From: Planosporangium mesophilum
GTDB taxonomy: Bacteria; Actinomycetota; Actinomycetes; Mycobacteriales; Micromonosporaceae
Length of the DNA stretch: 64,000 nucleotides
Direction: 5' to 3'
Assembly (NCBI RefSeq): GCF_016863255.1
Contig: NZ_BOON01000008.1
Span: forward strand, 1 to 64,000
Positions 32,343-40,738 of this stretch are shown here, piece after piece. The first letter of the stretch is position 1. Every line of letters starts with the position of its first letter. Made by a program: the position numbers and the translations under genes. The notes under the pieces are model-generated. The model was not told the DNA's origin. It saw only the letters and a program-made list of their open reading frames with translations, and ran no database searches.

Positions 32343-33947
32343 ATGGGCACAGGCGTCGACGATCGTCGCCTGCCCGTCTTCCCGGACCCGCTCGGCGGCT
32401 TCAAGGTCCTGGTCATGCGGATGCACGAGCTGACCATCAAGGGCCGCAACCCTGAGGCGCTGCGGGCCGCCGACGTCTTCGAGTTGATCGCGCGACTGGC
32501 CGGCGACGCCCGAGGCCTGAAGTTCGCGGTCCAGACCCGGATGTACGCCCTGATCGGGCTGGGCCGGCTGCAGGAGGCGCTGGCCGCCGGTGAGTCCCTG
32601 CTGCGGCAGCACCGGGCCGCCGGGAACACCGTGGACGAGGCGAAGACGCTCGCGGACGTCGCCGAGATCCTGATCCGGCTGGGTCGCCTGGATGAGGGGC
32701 TCCAGTCGGTGGCGCGCGCGATCATCCTGCTGGACCAGGCCCCGCGAGCCCATGCCCGTTACCTGTCGGCGTTGTCCTCGCTCGGCGACGCCGCCCGCGC
32801 CGCCGAGCTGTACGAGCTGGCCGACACGTCGGCGCGGAGCATGACGGACGGTCGCCCGGAGGGCCACCCCGACCGTGAGGCCGGTGAGCTGCAACGCGCC
32901 GAGTTCCTGGTGGAGTGGGCCCTGCGCCTGGAGCACATCGGCCGCGCCGACGAGGCGATCAGCCGGTACCAGCTCAGCGAGCGGCTGCTCGGGTACTGGG
33001 TGGAGGTGTACCGCCGCGCGGGCCACCCGGCGGACGCACCGCTGGCCACCGCACTGCTCGCGATCGCGCTCGTCAAGCTCGGCCAGGTCGACGAAGCCGT
33101 GGCGCTGGCCGGGCCGATGATCGTTCCGATGCGGGACCGGGGCCAGTTCCACGAGGCCAGGCTGGCGCACCTGGCGTACGGCATTGCGCTGCGTGCGCGG
33201 GGTGACTACCGCGAGGCGCGGCGGGAGTTCGTGGCCGCCGAGGAGCTGACCGCGAGCGCCGGGCAGACGACCCAGCGGTTGATCATTCAGCACGAGCTGG
33301 CGCTGCTGGCCGTCGCCGAGCATCCCGAGGCGGGGCGGCACGTGCTGACCGCACTGCGGGCGCAGGCCCAGCACCTCTGGAGCCTGCGGCTGGAGCGGAT
33401 CGCGATGCTGCGGCAGGCCCGCCGCCGGATGGAGCTGGAGGCGGAGTGGACCCGCGCGGACGCGGCGGCGTTCCAGGACCCGCTCACCGGCCTGGGTAAC
33501 CGCCGCCGGTTCGACCAGCAGATGGCCCTCCTCGACCGGGGCGTCGAATCCAGGCCGAACCGGCTCGTCCTGTTGCTCGTCGATGTCGACAAGTTCAAGG
33601 ACATCAACGACACGTACTCGCACGGCGTCGGCGACCGGGTCCTCGTCGAGATCGCCCGGGCGCTGCAGGGGCACTGCCGGCGCGCCGACGTGCCGGTGCG
33701 CTTCGGCGGCGACGAGTTCGCGATCTTCGTGCCCGGGGACCTTGCCACCGCCGCCCGTATCGGCGAGCGGATCCGCCGCAGCGTCGCCACGTACCCCTGG
33801 CACGAGATCGCGCCCGGCATGCGCGTGACCGTCAGTATGGGTGCCGCCGCGCTTCGTGACGGCATGGTCGCTGGCCACCTCTTCGACGCCGCTGACCGGC
33901 AGTTGTACGCCGCCAAGCACCGCGGCCGGGACCAGTTGGCCGCGTAG
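32343..33947 (+). CDS. TPR-GGDEF diguanylate cyclase
   Basis: A 534-residue soluble protein. Residues ~30-360 are helical TPR-like repeats (for example FAVQTRMYALIGLGRLQEAL and AEILIRLGRLDEGLQSVARA). A GGDEF domain follows from about residue 378 (DPLTGLGNRRRFDQQM), with VDVDKFKDINDTYSH and the active motif RFGGDEFAIF near residue 453. The sequence RRAD five residues before GGDEF is a complete RxxD inhibitory site, so product feedback is likely. It makes c-di-GMP from two GTP. The ATG follows gaggagg by six bases. The TPR part resembles actinomycete regulators of development. Confidence 0.9.
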   Translation: MGTGVDDRRLPVFPDPLGGFKVLVMRMHELTIKGRNPEALRAADVFELIARLAGDARGLKFAVQTRMYALIGLGRLQEALAAGESLLRQHRAAGNTVDEAKTLADVAEILIRLGRLDEGLQSVARAIILLDQAPRAHARYLSALSSLGDAARAAELYELADTSARSMTDGRPEGHPDREAGELQRAEFLVEWALRLEHIGRADEAISRYQLSERLLGYWVEVYRRAGHPADAPLATALLAIALVKLGQVDEAVALAGPMIVPMRDRGQFHEARLAHLAYGIALRARGDYREARREFVAAEELTASAGQTTQRLIIQHELALLAVAEHPEAGRHVLTALRAQAQHLWSLRLERIAMLRQARRRMELEAEWTRADAAAFQDPLTGLGNRRRFDQQMALLDRGVESRPNRLVLLLVDVDKFKDINDTYSHGVGDRVLVEIARALQGHCRRADVPVRFGGDEFAIFVPGDLATAARIGERIRRSVATYPWHEIAPGMRVTVSMGAAALRDGMVAGHLFDAADRQLYAAKHRGRDQLAA

Positions 33948-34020
33948 TCGATCTCCGCCGGGGGTGGCCGCGACCGGATGCGCGCGGCATGATTGGCGTC
34001 GATGCCCACGGGAGGACCCG

Positions 34021-34629
34021 ATGACCACACTGGACGGCATGCTCGACGGCGTACGGGTGATGGTGATCCTGCGGGCGCTGGGCCCGCAGCAGACCGTCGA
34101 ACGGGCCGAGGCGGCGTGGGCCGCCGGGGTGCCCTTGATCGAGGTCACGATCGGTACGCCCGACGACGTGCCGTCGCTGCGCGCGGCGGTGGAGGCCAGC
34201 CGCGAGCGCGGGCTCGGGGTGGTCGCCGGCACCGTGGTCACACCCGAGGCGGTCCGGGTCGCGGCCGACGCGGGTGCGGTCTTCACGGTGGCGCCCGGGC
34301 TCGACCCGGACGTCGTCGCCGCCAGCGCCGAGATCGGCCTGCCGCACGTGCCCGGCGTCGCGACCCCGAGTGAGGTGCATCGCGCCGTCCACTTGGGCTG
34401 TCGCTGGCTCAAGGCGTTCCCCGCGGTCAGCCTCGGGCCGCAGTGGTTCTCCGCGATCCGCGGGCCGTTCCCGCAGGTGCGGTTCGTCGCCACCGGCGGG
34501 CTCAACCCCGTCAACGCCGGGGCGTTCCTGGATGCCGGCGCCGCCGCGGTGGGGCTGGGCTCGGCCGGCGACGACCCGGCGGCCCTGGCGGAGCTCGCCG
34601 GTGCTCGCCCTGGCGCCCTGTCCCGGTGA
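34021..34629 (+). CDS. eda: KDPG/KHG aldolase
   Basis: A 202-residue class I aldolase with the Glu of VPLIEVTIGTP, the Schiff-base Lys in RWLKAFPAVSLG near residue 139 and the phosphate-binding ATGGLNPVNAGAFLDAGA. It cleaves 2-keto-3-deoxy-6-phosphogluconate to pyruvate and glyceraldehyde 3-phosphate and/or 4-hydroxy-2-oxoglutarate to pyruvate and glyoxylate. No kinase or dehydratase partner lies next to it; a glucarate operon begins 4 kb away. A GGGAGG site precedes the ATG at 34021. Confidence 0.85.
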   Translation: MTTLDGMLDGVRVMVILRALGPQQTVERAEAAWAAGVPLIEVTIGTPDDVPSLRAAVEASRERGLGVVAGTVVTPEAVRVAADAGAVFTVAPGLDPDVVAASAEIGLPHVPGVATPSEVHRAVHLGCRWLKAFPAVSLGPQWFSAIRGPFPQVRFVATGGLNPVNAGAFLDAGAAAVGLGSAGDDPAALAELAGARPGALSR

Positions 34630-34643
34630 CGCCCGGCTGACGC

Positions 34644-34766
34644 TCAGCGCAGCACGAGGTTGGCGAGCACGGTCAGCACGACCGAGGCGACGATCGAGAA
34701 CAGGATCATCAGCAGGCAGCCCAGGCCGCCGCCGAGCGGGCGGACCTCTACACCTCCGATACGCAT
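34644..34766 (-). CDS. Small single-pass membrane protein
   Basis: A 40-residue ORF, MRIGGVEVRPLGGGLGCLLM followed by a hydrophobic helix and ending LANLVLR. It resembles many small actinobacterial Gly-rich membrane peptides with a V-R-P-x-G-G-G-x-G-C-L motif. It converges on eda with a 14-base gap. It is supported by codon bias and topology only. Confidence 0.6.
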   Translation of the reverse strand: MRIGGVEVRPLGGGLGCLLMILFSIVASVVLTVLANLVLR

Positions 34767-34842
34767 GCCCGGTCGATACCCGTTCGAGGTCGATGCCAAT
34801 CCACCCGTACCGTAACCGCCGTTCGTGCGTTGAACGTCCCGG

Positions 34843-36456
34843 ATGAGAATCTGGCGACGAGGCGAGGACTCAGGACAGGTGAAGAGCGAAACCGCGGGCG
34901 CGGACACGCCCACCGCGTGCAGCGGTCGCGTACTGACGCCCGACGGCACGATCGAGGACCGCTCGTACGACCTACTTGAGGAGATCGGCAGCGGCGCGGC
35001 GGCGACGGTGTGGCGGGGGCGTGACCGTGCCAGCGGCCGGGAGGTCGCCGTCAAGGTCCTCCACGAGGAGCAGGTCGGGCACCCGAAGGCGGTCGCGCGG
35101 TTCCTGCAGGAGCGGTCGATTCTGCTGTCCCTGCGTCACGACAACATCGTGCGGGTACGCGATCTGATCGCGACCGCCGACGGCATGCTGGCGCTGGTCA
35201 TGGACCTGGTGCACGGCGGGAACCTGCGCGAGTACCTCGCCCAGCGGGGCACCCTGCCGATGGGTGAGGCGGCGACGCTGCTGGCGCAGGTGGCCGACGG
35301 GCTGAACGCCGCCCACGTACGGTCGGTGGTGCACCGTGACCTCAAGCCGGACAACGTCCTGGTCGACCGGGCGCTGGACGGCAGCCCGCGGGCCCGGTTG
35401 ACCGACTTCGGCATCGCGCGGGTCCTCGACGAGCCGGGGATGACCACGTCCGGGGCGGTCATCGGTACCCCCAACTACATGGCCCCCGAGCTGATCGAGG
35501 GTGGCCTGCCCGGCCCGGCCGTCGACGTGTACGCCCTGGGCGTGATGTTCTACGAGCTGCTGCTCGGGCGGCCGCCGTACGCCGACCAGTTGCAGAGCAC
35601 GATCCTGGTCCGGCACCTGCGGGGTGCGCCGCGCAAGCGGGCCGGCATCCCGAAACGGGCCTGGGCGGTGATCCAGGCCTGTCTGAACCGCGACCCGGCC
35701 CGCCGCCCGTCGGCCGCGGCCCTCGCGGTCGACCTGCGGCGGCTCGCGCTCGAGTCGGCCGGCGTGGCGTCACTGCCGAGACTCGCCGACGACATCCGCG
35801 GTGCCGGTCGCCGGCCCCGCCGGGTGGCCCTGTCCGCCTGGATCGTCGCCGCCGCGGTGGTGGTCTCCGGGGTCGCCGGGTTCGGTGGGCGGCATCTGCT
35901 CGGCGGGTACCTCCGGAACGAACCGGGGCACGCCGCCCGCCCGTCCGGTCCGGCAGGCGCCCACGCCGCCTCCCGACCGAGCGCGCCGGCCGCGAGCGCG
36001 GTCGCGGCCACGCCTTCGCCGGCGCCGTCGGCGTCCGCCAGGAGCCGGACGGCGCTACCCGGGGGAGTCGGCGGCAGCGCGGCGGTGAAGCTACCGCCGG
36101 TGTTCGGCGCGTGGCAGTGCTCGACGCGCATCGCGTACGCCGGCGGCAACCAGGGGGCGCTGGTCCGGCCGTGCTACACCACCGGTCCGGCGGTGCGGAT
36201 CAAGGCCTCCATGCTGGGCGGGCAGTCCGGCATGAGGGTGGACCTGACCGTGGCCCTGCACGACGCCGACACCGACGCCGCGGTGGCGACGAACACGTGC
36301 CCCGGCCTGGCGCCCACACAGGCCGCGCCGGAGATGAGCTGCGGGCCGTTCGACCACCAGCCGCCGCACGGTCACCGGTACGTCGTCGTGCTGAGCTGGA
36401 AGTACTACGCGCCCACGCCCGGTGGTTCGGCCCGCGGCGAGGTGTTCAGCTGGTAA
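34843..36456 (+). CDS. PknB-type Ser/Thr protein kinase, membrane-anchored
   Basis: A 537-residue protein. The kinase domain spans about residues 45-300, with glycine loop IGSGAAATVW, catalytic Lys in VAVKVLHEE, HRDLKPDN and DFGIAR, and activation segment GTPNYMAPE. A membrane helix lies near residues 328-348 (SAWIVAAAVVVSGVAGFGG). The extracytoplasmic part is an Ala/Pro/Ser linker and a ~100-residue domain with four Cys (CSTRIAYAG, RPCYTTG, TCPGLAP, SCGPF) that could form disulfides. The ATG at 34843 lacks a clear ribosome binding site; the GTG at 34879 is an alternative. Confidence 0.9.
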   Translation: MRIWRRGEDSGQVKSETAGADTPTACSGRVLTPDGTIEDRSYDLLEEIGSGAAATVWRGRDRASGREVAVKVLHEEQVGHPKAVARFLQERSILLSLRHDNIVRVRDLIATADGMLALVMDLVHGGNLREYLAQRGTLPMGEAATLLAQVADGLNAAHVRSVVHRDLKPDNVLVDRALDGSPRARLTDFGIARVLDEPGMTTSGAVIGTPNYMAPELIEGGLPGPAVDVYALGVMFYELLLGRPPYADQLQSTILVRHLRGAPRKRAGIPKRAWAVIQACLNRDPARRPSAAALAVDLRRLALESAGVASLPRLADDIRGAGRRPRRVALSAWIVAAAVVVSGVAGFGGRHLLGGYLRNEPGHAARPSGPAGAHAASRPSAPAASAVAATPSPAPSASARSRTALPGGVGGSAAVKLPPVFGAWQCSTRIAYAGGNQGALVRPCYTTGPAVRIKASMLGGQSGMRVDLTVALHDADTDAAVATNTCPGLAPTQAAPEMSCGPFDHQPPHGHRYVVVLSWKYYAPTPGGSARGEVFSW

Positions 36457-36467
36457 GCCCGTCGGCG

Positions 36468-37604
36468 TTACGGGGAGCGCCAGGTCTCCACCATCCCCCG
36501 CAGGTCGGGTAGCCGCCAGGCGGGTGCGAGGCCCAGGTGGTACAGGCTCAGCCGGGACGCGCCCGCGGCCCGCAGCCGGTCCAGGTGGGCCGGCAGGTCG
36601 TCCGGGTCGGCAGGCGGCAGCACCGTGACGTACGCGTCCACCGGCCGGCCCGCGGACGCCGCGCGCGCCACCAGGTCGGCGGTGGCGGGCTGAGGCGACC
36701 AGCAGGGTACGAGGACCGCGTCGACGTCGGCCGCGGCGGTGGGCGTCAGCCCCGGCGACGCGCCGGTCACCCACGGGTCGGGGTGGGCGTGCAGCGTCAC
36801 CGGCGCGCCGGGAGCCTCCTCGCGTACCCGCGCGAGCACCCGGGCGCGCAGCGCGTCGGTGGCGGCGTGCCGGGCGGCCAGCACCTCGTCGAGGTCGTCC
36901 ACATCGGAGGGTTCACCGAGAGCGTCCGCGTGGACCGCGGCGCGCAGGCCGCAGACCACGCGGTCCGGGTCGAGACCGCGCTCGCGCCACCCGGCCCGGC
37001 ACGCGGCGCAGCAGCAGACCGACAGCAGTCGCTGCGCGTACGGCGTCCACGCCCCGTCGGTCTTCTCGTGGTGGGTGAGGTGGGTCAGGCCGAGCTGGCC
37101 GCACGCCTCCACGGACACCTCGTCGACCGGTACGCCCCGCAGCGCCTCCGCCGCCAGGGTCGCCGCGTACCCGCGCACCTCCTCGTGCGTCGGGCACAGC
37201 GCGTACGGGTACGCGTCGCCGAAGCAGTTGACGACTGCCAGGTCGGGGTTGGCGGCCCCGAGCCGGGTGTTGTGGGTGAGCACGATCCAGGCGGCCACCG
37301 TCAACCCGGCCGCGCGCAGGCTCGCGGCGGCGGTCGCGAACGGGTCGGGCTCGGCCATCCAGCGGGGGCCGAGCGGCGCCAGTCGGCTGCCGCGCCACGC
37401 CTCCTCCCGGACCGGCCGGTACAGCGCCGCGTGGTCGGCCGTGACGACCTGGTGTGCCGGGTGCAGGGGAGTGGCCGCCCGGGTGGAGTGGTACGCGGCC
37501 GCGAGCGTCACCGTGTCCACGCCGATCTCGCGTACCCGGCCGACGAAGTCGGGGTCACCGAGCACGTCCCACGGGTACGCGTGCCCCGCGATCCGGCCAC
37601 TCAC
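36468..37604 (-). CDS. Protein of unknown function in the glucarate operon
   Basis: A 378-residue soluble protein. The alternation of short strands and helices, ATLAAEALRGVPVDEVSVEA, LTVAAWIVLTHNTRLG and VTLHAHPDPW suggest a TIM-barrel fold of the putative glycoside hydrolase type, but no named family is certain. A Cys-rich stretch (LLSVCCCAACRAGW) and possible acidic residues in VSVEACGQLG could serve metal binding or catalysis. The start is the GTG at 37604, overlapping the gudD stop as GTGA, so it is translationally coupled to glucarate catabolism. A role in releasing or handling uronic/aldaric acid glycosides is a guess. Confidence 0.75.
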   Translation of the reverse strand: MSGRIAGHAYPWDVLGDPDFVGRVREIGVDTVTLAAAYHSTRAATPLHPAHQVVTADHAALYRPVREEAWRGSRLAPLGPRWMAEPDPFATAAASLRAAGLTVAAWIVLTHNTRLGAANPDLAVVNCFGDAYPYALCPTHEEVRGYAATLAAEALRGVPVDEVSVEACGQLGLTHLTHHEKTDGAWTPYAQRLLSVCCCAACRAGWRERGLDPDRVVCGLRAAVHADALGEPSDVDDLDEVLAARHAATDALRARVLARVREEAPGAPVTLHAHPDPWVTGASPGLTPTAAADVDAVLVPCWSPQPATADLVARAASAGRPVDAYVTVLPPADPDDLPAHLDRLRAAGASRLSLYHLGLAPAWRLPDLRGMVETWRSP

Positions 37605-38863
37605 CACCGTGGCCTGCGCAGTTCGTAGTCGGGTTGGAACTGCCTCATGTACCCGACGTCGTCGCGCTGCCGGATGCCGCAGCGCAGATAGTCGGCGTGC
37701 ATCCGGGCCAGGGCGTCCCGGTCCAGGGTCACGCCGAGGCCGGACGCGTCCGGCGGGGTGACCGCACCGTCCACGAAGGACAGCGGCTGCTCGACCACGT
37801 CCACCCCGAGCTGCCAGGGGGTGTGCGTGTCGGCCGCGTACGTCAAATTCGGTGTCGCGACGCCCAGGTGGGCCATGGCGGCCAGGCTGATGCCAAGGTG
37901 GCTGTTTGAGTGCATGGACAGCCCCACGCCCCAGGTGGCGCAGATGCCGGCCAGTCGCTGGGAGGCACGCAGCCCGCCCCAGAAGTGGTGGTCGGAGAGG
38001 ACCACGCCGACGGCGCGCCGTTCGAAGCCGGGCTTCACGTCGGCGAACGTGATCACGCACATGTTGGTGGCCAGCGGCATCGATGCCTCGCGGGCGACGG
38101 CAGCCATGCCCTCGATGGTCGGCGTCGGGTCCTCGAGGTACTCCAGCAGCCCATCGGTCTCGCGCGCGACCTTGATCGAGGTGTCGACGCTCCAGGCGGC
38201 GTTGGGATCCAGTCGCAGCGGGTGGTCGGGGAACTGCGCGCGCAGCGCCCGGATCGCCTCGATCTCCTGCTCCGGTTCGAAGACCCCACCCTTGAGCTTG
38301 ATCGACGTGAAGCCGTACCGGTCGATCATCCGCCTGGCCTGAGCGACGATGCCGGCCGGGTCGAGCGCCTCACCCCACTCGTCCGGCTCGGCGCCGGGAT
38401 GTGCGGCCCACTTGTAGAACAGGTACGCCGAGAACGGCACCGACTCGCGCGCCCTGCCGCCGAGCAGTGCCCACAGTGGACGGCCGACCAGCTGGCCCTG
38501 GAGGTCCAGGCTGGCCACCTCGAACGGGGAGAGGACCCGCAGTACCGTCTTCTTCACGGTCGAGTGGCCGGTCAGCCCGTGCAGGTCGGGCACGTCGACC
38601 CGGCCGACCGCGGCCGAGACCCGGCGGGTCAGGTCGGCCAGGTCGAACGGGTCCACCCCGACGACGGCCTCGGCGGCCCGGCGGACCAGTTCCAGGTGGG
38701 GCGCGTCACCGTACGTCTCGCCGAGGCCGACCAGGTCGTCGCCGACGCGCAGCTCGACGATGGTCCGCAGAGCCCAGGGCTGGTGGACCCCGGTGGCGTT
38801 CAGCAGCGGCGGGTCCGGAAACGCGATGGGCGTGACGACGACCTCGGTCACCCGCTCGGTCAT
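37601..38863 (-). CDS. gudD: Glucarate dehydratase
   Basis: A 420-residue enolase-superfamily enzyme. The N-terminal capping domain ends near GRVDVPDLHGLTG. The barrel holds SIKLKGG (catalytic Lys pair), LDPNAAWS (metal ligand), LEYLEDPTP, TNMCVITFADVKP, DHHFWGG and the catalytic His in MHSNSHLGIS. It dehydrates D-glucarate (and often L-idarate) to 5-dehydro-4-deoxyglucarate. The ATG at 38863 overlaps the kdgD stop (ATGA). Confidence 0.92.
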   Translation of the reverse strand: MTERVTEVVVTPIAFPDPPLLNATGVHQPWALRTIVELRVGDDLVGLGETYGDAPHLELVRRAAEAVVGVDPFDLADLTRRVSAAVGRVDVPDLHGLTGHSTVKKTVLRVLSPFEVASLDLQGQLVGRPLWALLGGRARESVPFSAYLFYKWAAHPGAEPDEWGEALDPAGIVAQARRMIDRYGFTSIKLKGGVFEPEQEIEAIRALRAQFPDHPLRLDPNAAWSVDTSIKVARETDGLLEYLEDPTPTIEGMAAVAREASMPLATNMCVITFADVKPGFERRAVGVVLSDHHFWGGLRASQRLAGICATWGVGLSMHSNSHLGISLAAMAHLGVATPNLTYAADTHTPWQLGVDVVEQPLSFVDGAVTPPDASGLGVTLDRDALARMHADYLRCGIRQRDDVGYMRQFQPDYELRRPRW

Positions 38864-39771
38864 GCGAGCGCCTCCCGGCCCCGCTCGATGATGGCGGCCA
38901 ACTGTTCGACGTGCCCGGGGCCGGCGTCGACCAGCGGCGGGCGTACCGGGCCCACCCTCAGTCCGGACAGTCGCGCGCCGGCCTTGACCAGCGCCACCGC
39001 GTACCCGGGGACCTGGTCGCGCAGCGCCACGAACGGCAGGTAGAACTCCGTGAGCAGGGCCTGTACCCGGGCGTCGTCGCCGGCGCCGACGGCGCGGTGG
39101 AAGGCCGTGGCGATGTCGGGGGCGAAGCAGAGCACCGCCGAGGAGTAGCTGTCGACGCCGATCGCCCGGTACGCCTGTACCGACATCTCGGCGGTGGGGA
39201 GCCCGTTGAGGAAGGAGAACTCCGCTGCGCGCGGGTGCCCGCTGGCGCGTACCGCCGTGACCAGGCGCAGCATCGCGACGACGTCGCCGCGGCCGTCCTT
39301 GATTCCCGCCACCGTGGGCACGTCCAGCAGTTCGACCGCGGCGGCCGGGTCGAGCACGGCGTTGTCGCGCTGGTACACGACGATCGGCAGCGGCGTGGCC
39401 CCGGCGACGTAGCGGACGTGCCGCACCAGCCCGGCCGGGGTGGACCGCACCAGGTACGGCGGGAGCAGCAGCAGCCCGTCGGCTCCGCTGTCGGCCGCGG
39501 CCAGGGCGAACTCGCGGGCCTGTTGCGGGCCTCCGCCGGTACCGGCGAAGACCGGTACCCGACCGGCGGCGAGCCGTACCGCCGTGGCGACGACCGTGCG
39601 GTACTCGGCCAGCGACAGGGCCGTGTACTCGCCGGTGCCGCACGCGACGAACAGCCCGCCCGGGCCGGCGTCGAGCTGCCGGGACACGTGCTCGGCGAAG
39701 ACGTCGACGTCGACGGTGTCATCGGCGGCGAACGGGGTCAGCGGGAAAGACAGCAGCCCGGTGATTGACAC
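38860..39771 (-). CDS. kdgD: 5-dehydro-4-deoxyglucarate dehydratase
   Basis: A 303-residue DHDPS/NAL-superfamily barrel. It has GTGEYTALSLAEYR at the substrate loop, the active-site Tyr in VVYQRDNAVLD and the Schiff-base Lys in VAGIKDGRGDV near residue 182. It converts the GudD product to 2,5-dioxopentanoate with loss of water and CO2. The dehydrogenase that would complete the path to 2-oxoglutarate is not in the window. It is the first gene of a three-gene operon divergent from an IclR regulator. Confidence 0.92.
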   Translation of the reverse strand: MSITGLLSFPLTPFAADDTVDVDVFAEHVSRQLDAGPGGLFVACGTGEYTALSLAEYRTVVATAVRLAAGRVPVFAGTGGGPQQAREFALAAADSGADGLLLLPPYLVRSTPAGLVRHVRYVAGATPLPIVVYQRDNAVLDPAAAVELLDVPTVAGIKDGRGDVVAMLRLVTAVRASGHPRAAEFSFLNGLPTAEMSVQAYRAIGVDSYSSAVLCFAPDIATAFHRAVGAGDDARVQALLTEFYLPFVALRDQVPGYAVALVKAGARLSGLRVGPVRPPLVDAGPGHVEQLAAIIERGREALA

Positions 39772-39780
39772 GCCGCCTCC

Positions 39781-39819
39781 TGTCTACATATGTGGACAGC
39801 TTCCGTGGACTTGGAAGCT
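39781..39819. promoter_or_regulatory. Palindromic operator candidates between kdgD and iclR-type gene
   Basis: An 18-bp near-perfect palindrome, tgtctacatatgtggaca (39781-39798), is followed directly by a second inverted pair, agcttcc at 39798-39804 and ggaagct at 39813-39819. Both lie just upstream of kdgD and 70-110 bases before the IclR gene, the expected place for an IclR-family operator controlling the divergent operon. The assignment is by position and symmetry only. Confidence 0.6.
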
Positions 39820-39888
39820 ATAGGGCCAAGGTATCGATCGGTACCATGACGGTCAACACATCGAAACATGTAGAGACGGGAAACGGAG

Positions 39889-40671
39889 ATGGCGCAGCCC
39901 GGCGACGACCGCGGTCACCTGGTCAAGTCCGCGGAGCGCACCGTGCGCATCCTCGAGACCCTGGCCGCGTCGCCGCACAAGCTCACGCTCTCCGAGCTCC
40001 AGGATCGTGTGGGGTACCCCCGCTCCAGCCTGCACGCGTTGGTACGCACGCTGCGCGACCTCAAGTGGGTCGAGTCCGACGACGGCGGGTCGGCGATCGG
40101 AATCGGACCGCACGCGCTGCTCTCCGGCACCGCCTACCTCGACAAGGACCCGGCGTTGCCGTACGCCCACGACGCCCTCGAGGACCTGCGCGGGGAGGTC
40201 GGGTACACCATCCACTACGCGCGCCGCGACGACGGCCACATCATCTACCTCGCCTCCCGCGAGTCGCGCGACTCGGTACGGGTCATCCCGCGGGTCGGGC
40301 GGCGGCTGCCCGGCTACCTCACCGCGCTGGGGCAGGCACTGCTGGCGCAGTTGACCACCGACGAGGTGGACGCGCTGGTCTCGGCCGATCTCGTCGCCCA
40401 CACGGCGAACACCATCACCGATCGCGAGGCGCTGCACCGCGAGCTGGAACAGGTACGGGTACGGGGCTGGGCCTTCGAGCGGGAGCAGGGCACCGTGGGG
40501 GTGGCGTGCGTGGCCGCCCCGGTCGACTACCGGATCCCGGCCACGGACGCGATCAGCTGTTCTATGCCCTCGGAACTGGCAGGCGGCGAGGAGTTGGAGC
40601 GGGTGGCCAAGGCCGTCGTCGCGCACACCCAGCGGCTGGCGCTGACCCTGCGGCGGGCGGGAATCCGCTGA
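39889..40671 (+). CDS. IclR-family transcriptional regulator of the glucarate operon
   Basis: A 260-residue protein. The N-terminal winged helix is at residues ~10-70 (SAERTVRILETLAASPHKLTL with the recognition segment YPRSSLHALVRTL). The C-terminal IclR effector domain includes GQALLAQL, FEREQGTVGVACVAAPV and a final regulatory helix. The divergent position next to kdgD-gudD strongly suggests it controls that operon in response to glucarate or a pathway intermediate. The ATG at 39889 is preceded by a GGAG-containing leader. Confidence 0.9.
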   Translation: MAQPGDDRGHLVKSAERTVRILETLAASPHKLTLSELQDRVGYPRSSLHALVRTLRDLKWVESDDGGSAIGIGPHALLSGTAYLDKDPALPYAHDALEDLRGEVGYTIHYARRDDGHIIYLASRESRDSVRVIPRVGRRLPGYLTALGQALLAQLTTDEVDALVSADLVAHTANTITDREALHRELEQVRVRGWAFEREQGTVGVACVAAPVDYRIPATDAISCSMPSELAGGEELERVAKAVVAHTQRLALTLRRAGIR

Positions 40672-40695
40672 CCCGGCCGTAACGATGAGGGGCAT

Positions 40696-40733
40696 GGTTG
40701 AAGGGCACCGTGTCGCCACGGTGCCCTTCAACC
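40696..40733. terminator. Bidirectional terminator between the IclR gene and the subtilisin gene
   Basis: Perfect 17-base arms (ggttgaagggcaccgtg and complement) flank a tcgc tetraloop. It lies 24 bases after the IclR stop and 5 bases before the end of the converging protease gene, fitting termination in both directions. Confidence 0.9.
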
Positions 40734-40738
40734 AACCA

